Positions 6,396-7,312 of a DNA stretch of 7,312 nucleotides are shown here, one piece after another (within the stretch, counting starts at the first letter, position 1; every line of letters starts with the position of its first letter). Position numbers and translations under genes: made by a program. The DNA comes from Myxococcales bacterium (GTDB lineage Bacteria; Myxococcota; Polyangia; Polyangiales; Polyangiaceae): NCBI GenBank assembly GCA_020430865.1, contig JAGQIY010000673.1:1-7312 (forward strand), read 5' to 3'. The notes below the pieces were generated by a model that saw only the letters and a program-made list of their open reading frames with translations, was not told the origin of the DNA and searched no databases.

Positions 6396-6413
6396 GGGGG
6401 GGGAGGGGAGGGG
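6396..6413 (+). other. G-quadruplex-forming motif in the terB-fhs gap
   Basis: Runs of eight, four and four G separated by single A bases (6396-6403, 6405-6408, 6410-6413) provide at least four G-tracts with very short loops. They lie on the strand used as template for both flanking genes. The mRNA is correspondingly C-rich and contains CCUCC, an anti-Shine-Dalgarno-like sequence, about 30 nt before the fhs start. The motif starts 20 bp from the fhs ATG and ends 2 bp before the TerB-like stop. Confidence 0.6.
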
Positions 6414-6415
6414 CG

Positions 6416-6895
6416 CTACTTGTCGTTGCCGAGTTCTTCGAGGAGCTGTGCCCAGCTCTCGCCAGAGTCGATCATCAACTCCCTGGCGATCTCCTCGAGG
6501 GCTTCTCGCTCCGAAGGGTCGACTGCTTCGGGCTGATCGAGGGCGCTGGCGGTGGTGCGCGCGATGGCCTCGGCGTATGCAAGCAGCTGTGGGAGTTCGC
6601 TGAAATCGACTTCCATGTCGTCCTCCGCCATCGACAGCAGGTGCAGGTCGTGGAGGCCCTCCTTGAAGTAGGCCTTGCTCGGGCGCTGCTTGAGCCACCC
6701 ATCCAGCACGTGGACGCCATCGGCGCTCAGCTCGAAATGGCGCGACGCGAGCGCGTGAATGCGCTCCGCCTGGACGTCTTCCATCTTCCCGTCGGCCCAC
6801 GCGACGTAGACCAGCGGCAGGAGCTTGATGACGCGGTAGTCGTCGGGATTGATACCGAGATGCTTCAGCGAAGCCTTGAGTCGATCGCGCTGCAT
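6416..6895 (-). CDS. TerB-like (tellurite-resistance/DjlA-type) domain protein
   Basis: 159 residues from ATG 6895; soluble, helical and acidic. Seen: VIKLLPLVYVAWADGKMEDVQAERI (22-46, written here only as a locator) matches the first helices of TerB-like domains, where a hydrophobic helix leads into a-DG-x-x-x-x-E; Asp35, Gly36 and Glu39 are the metal-binding-type acidic positions. The rest is helical, with LPQLLAYAEAIARTTA and a C-terminal ARELMIDSGESWAQLLEELG. TerB-like domains occur in tellurite/stress modules and in many stand-alone proteins of unknown role, so tellurite resistance should not be assumed; no other ter gene is present. An upstream in-frame TTG (6931) is possible, but ATG 6895 gives the more family-like N-terminus. 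Neither has a strong Shine-Dalgarno. The gene is first in a probable operon with fhs, 39 bp downstream. Confidence 0.8.
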   Translation of the reverse strand: MQRDRLKASLKHLGINPDDYRVIKLLPLVYVAWADGKMEDVQAERIHALASRHFELSADGVHVLDGWLKQRPSKAYFKEGLHDLHLLSMAEDDMEVDFSELPQLLAYAEAIARTTASALDQPEAVDPSEREALEEIARELMIDSGESWAQLLEELGNDK

Positions 6896-7036
6896 AGAAC
6901 CCCGCAGTGTGCATCCGTTGTGCCAGTGCAACGAATGCGTCTTGCAGCCTATTCCAGCTGGCTTTGCCTGTGAAGCTCACGCAGCGCCTGCGTCGTTGAT
7001 GTCCCTGGGGCGCAAATGTTGCTGGCGCGACCTGCT

Positions 7037-7061
7037 CTTGGTCCGTGGTCCAGGGGCCAAG
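7037..7061. other. Weak hairpin in the intergenic region
   Basis: CTTGGTCC (7037-7044) can pair with GGGCCAAG (7054-7061) over a 9-nt loop, giving an 8-bp stem with one G-U pair. No T-tract follows on either strand. It also contains a GGTCC direct repeat. It may be a protein-binding site or chance. Confidence 0.25.
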
Positions 7062-7166
7062 GTCGGCTGCGCTCTCGCTCGGCCACGCGCACCGTCGGTG
7101 GTCAGGTGTGGGAGCTGACGGGGCTCGCGTGAACAGGTGTTTGGCGACTCATCGCGCCCGACGGGC

Positions 7167-7172
7167 TAGACT
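7167..7172 (+). promoter_or_regulatory. Candidate -10 box for a leaderless GTG-start lipoprotein transcript
   Basis: TAGACT fits TAnnnT and ends 7 nt before the GTG at 7180, so transcription would begin at the start codon. No Shine-Dalgarno is present. TTGGCG (7141-7146) could serve as -35, but the 20-nt spacing is long. Confidence 0.4.
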
Positions 7173-7179
7173 GCTCGCT

Positions 7180-7312
7180 GTGAAGGCTCTGAAATTTGGG
7201 GTGCTGGCGGCGCTTTGTCTGCCCAGCTTCTTGCTGGGTGCGTGCGGCTCGGACGATGGCAGCACGGTGGGCGGTGGGAACGAGGTCTTCGGTGGGGCCG
7301 GTGGCGGAGGCA
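7180..7312 (+). CDS. Lipoprotein with Gly-rich linker (partial, N-terminal 44 residues)
   Basis: The reading frame starts at GTG 7180 and runs off the right edge. Seen: two Lys in a short n-region, a hydrophobic core (6-19) and a clear lipobox LGAC with Cys22, so export and lipid attachment are expected. After the cysteine come GSDDGS and then glycine-rich sequence (GGGNEVFGGAGGGG), the low-complexity tether typical of polyangial surface lipoproteins. The mature domain is outside the window, so the function cannot be called. It resembles the lipoprotein at the left edge in its tether but not in its signal sequence. It is divergent from the TerB-like gene, and its promoter box suggests a leaderless transcript. 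Confidence 0.8.
   Translation, partial: MKALKFGVLAALCLPSFLLGACGSDDGSTVGGGNEVFGGAGGGG

Larger units (their letters stand above)
6896..7179. other. Intergenic region between divergent TerB-like and lipoprotein genes
   Basis: This 284-bp stretch separates two divergently oriented genes and should contain both promoters. I see no credible ORF, tRNA or repeat array. The features present are a weak hairpin at 7037-7061 and the TAnnnT box at 7167-7172. On the minus strand, TTGCAC near 6926-6931 resembles a -35 box for the TerB-like gene, but no convincing -10 follows. Confidence 0.55.

Noticed and set aside
6416..6895. Tellurite-resistance operon
   Set aside because: A lone TerB-like domain is widespread outside tellurite loci, and no terA, terC, terD or terZ gene is present in the window.
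5600..6973. A 457-codon plus-strand open frame opposite fhs and the TerB-like gene
   Set aside because: It is a shadow of two confidently identified genes, with no recognisable domain and unusual His/Gln/Asp-rich composition.
6900..6980. A short minus-strand peptide frame from ATG 6980 upstream of the TerB-like gene
   Set aside because: It runs on as a shadow of the TerB-like gene in another frame, with no ribosome binding site and no recognised motif.

Overview
The window is GC-rich and densely coded. It most likely comes from a myxobacterium of the Polyangia type (inference). The pointers are two lipoproteins with Gly-rich linkers straight after the lipobox, one of them carrying a CxxCH/propeller arrangement familiar from that group, frequent GTG/TTG starts, and a fused MarR-GNAT regulator. 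No tRNA, rRNA, CRISPR array, insertion sequence or phage gene is visible. Most genes are chromosomal housekeeping or lineage-specific hypotheticals, and I see no convincing new multi-gene system.

Left block (1-1520, minus strand): an ExbD/TolR-like energy-transduction protein, followed 52 bp downstream by a secreted lipoprotein that runs off the left edge. The lipoprotein has a c-type heme-like CVGCH motif and the start of a WD40/TolB-like repeat region. No ExbB/TolQ partner is present in the window.

Gap 1521-1847: no intact gene. On the minus strand it holds a clear relic of the N-terminus of phosphopantetheine adenylyltransferase (coaD), with a frameshift just after its apparent start. A small perfect hairpin lies in the exbD leader.

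Middle block (1848-4208): an HD-superfamily phosphohydrolase (COG4339-like, TTG start with a good Shine-Dalgarno) on plus; a convergent MarR-GNAT fusion gene on minus; and, divergent from that, a hypothetical gene on plus. The two divergent starts are only 31 bp apart. An AT-rich 9-7-9 imperfect palindrome fills most of that gap, so the MarR domain probably represses its own gene and its neighbour (inference).

Right block (6895 down to 4201, minus strand): a TerB-like protein, formate-tetrahydrofolate ligase (fhs) and a small four-helix membrane protein, with gaps of 39 and 37 bp, arranged like an operon. The terB-fhs gap contains a strong G-quadruplex-type G-run motif. The membrane-protein gene overlaps the convergent hypothetical gene by 8 bp at their 3' ends.

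Right edge (6896-7312): a 284-bp non-coding stretch with one weak hairpin, then the first 44 codons of another Gly-rich lipoprotein on plus. Both this gene and the membrane-protein gene have a TAnnnT box 6-7 nt before a GTG start and no Shine-Dalgarno, which suggests leaderless transcripts.
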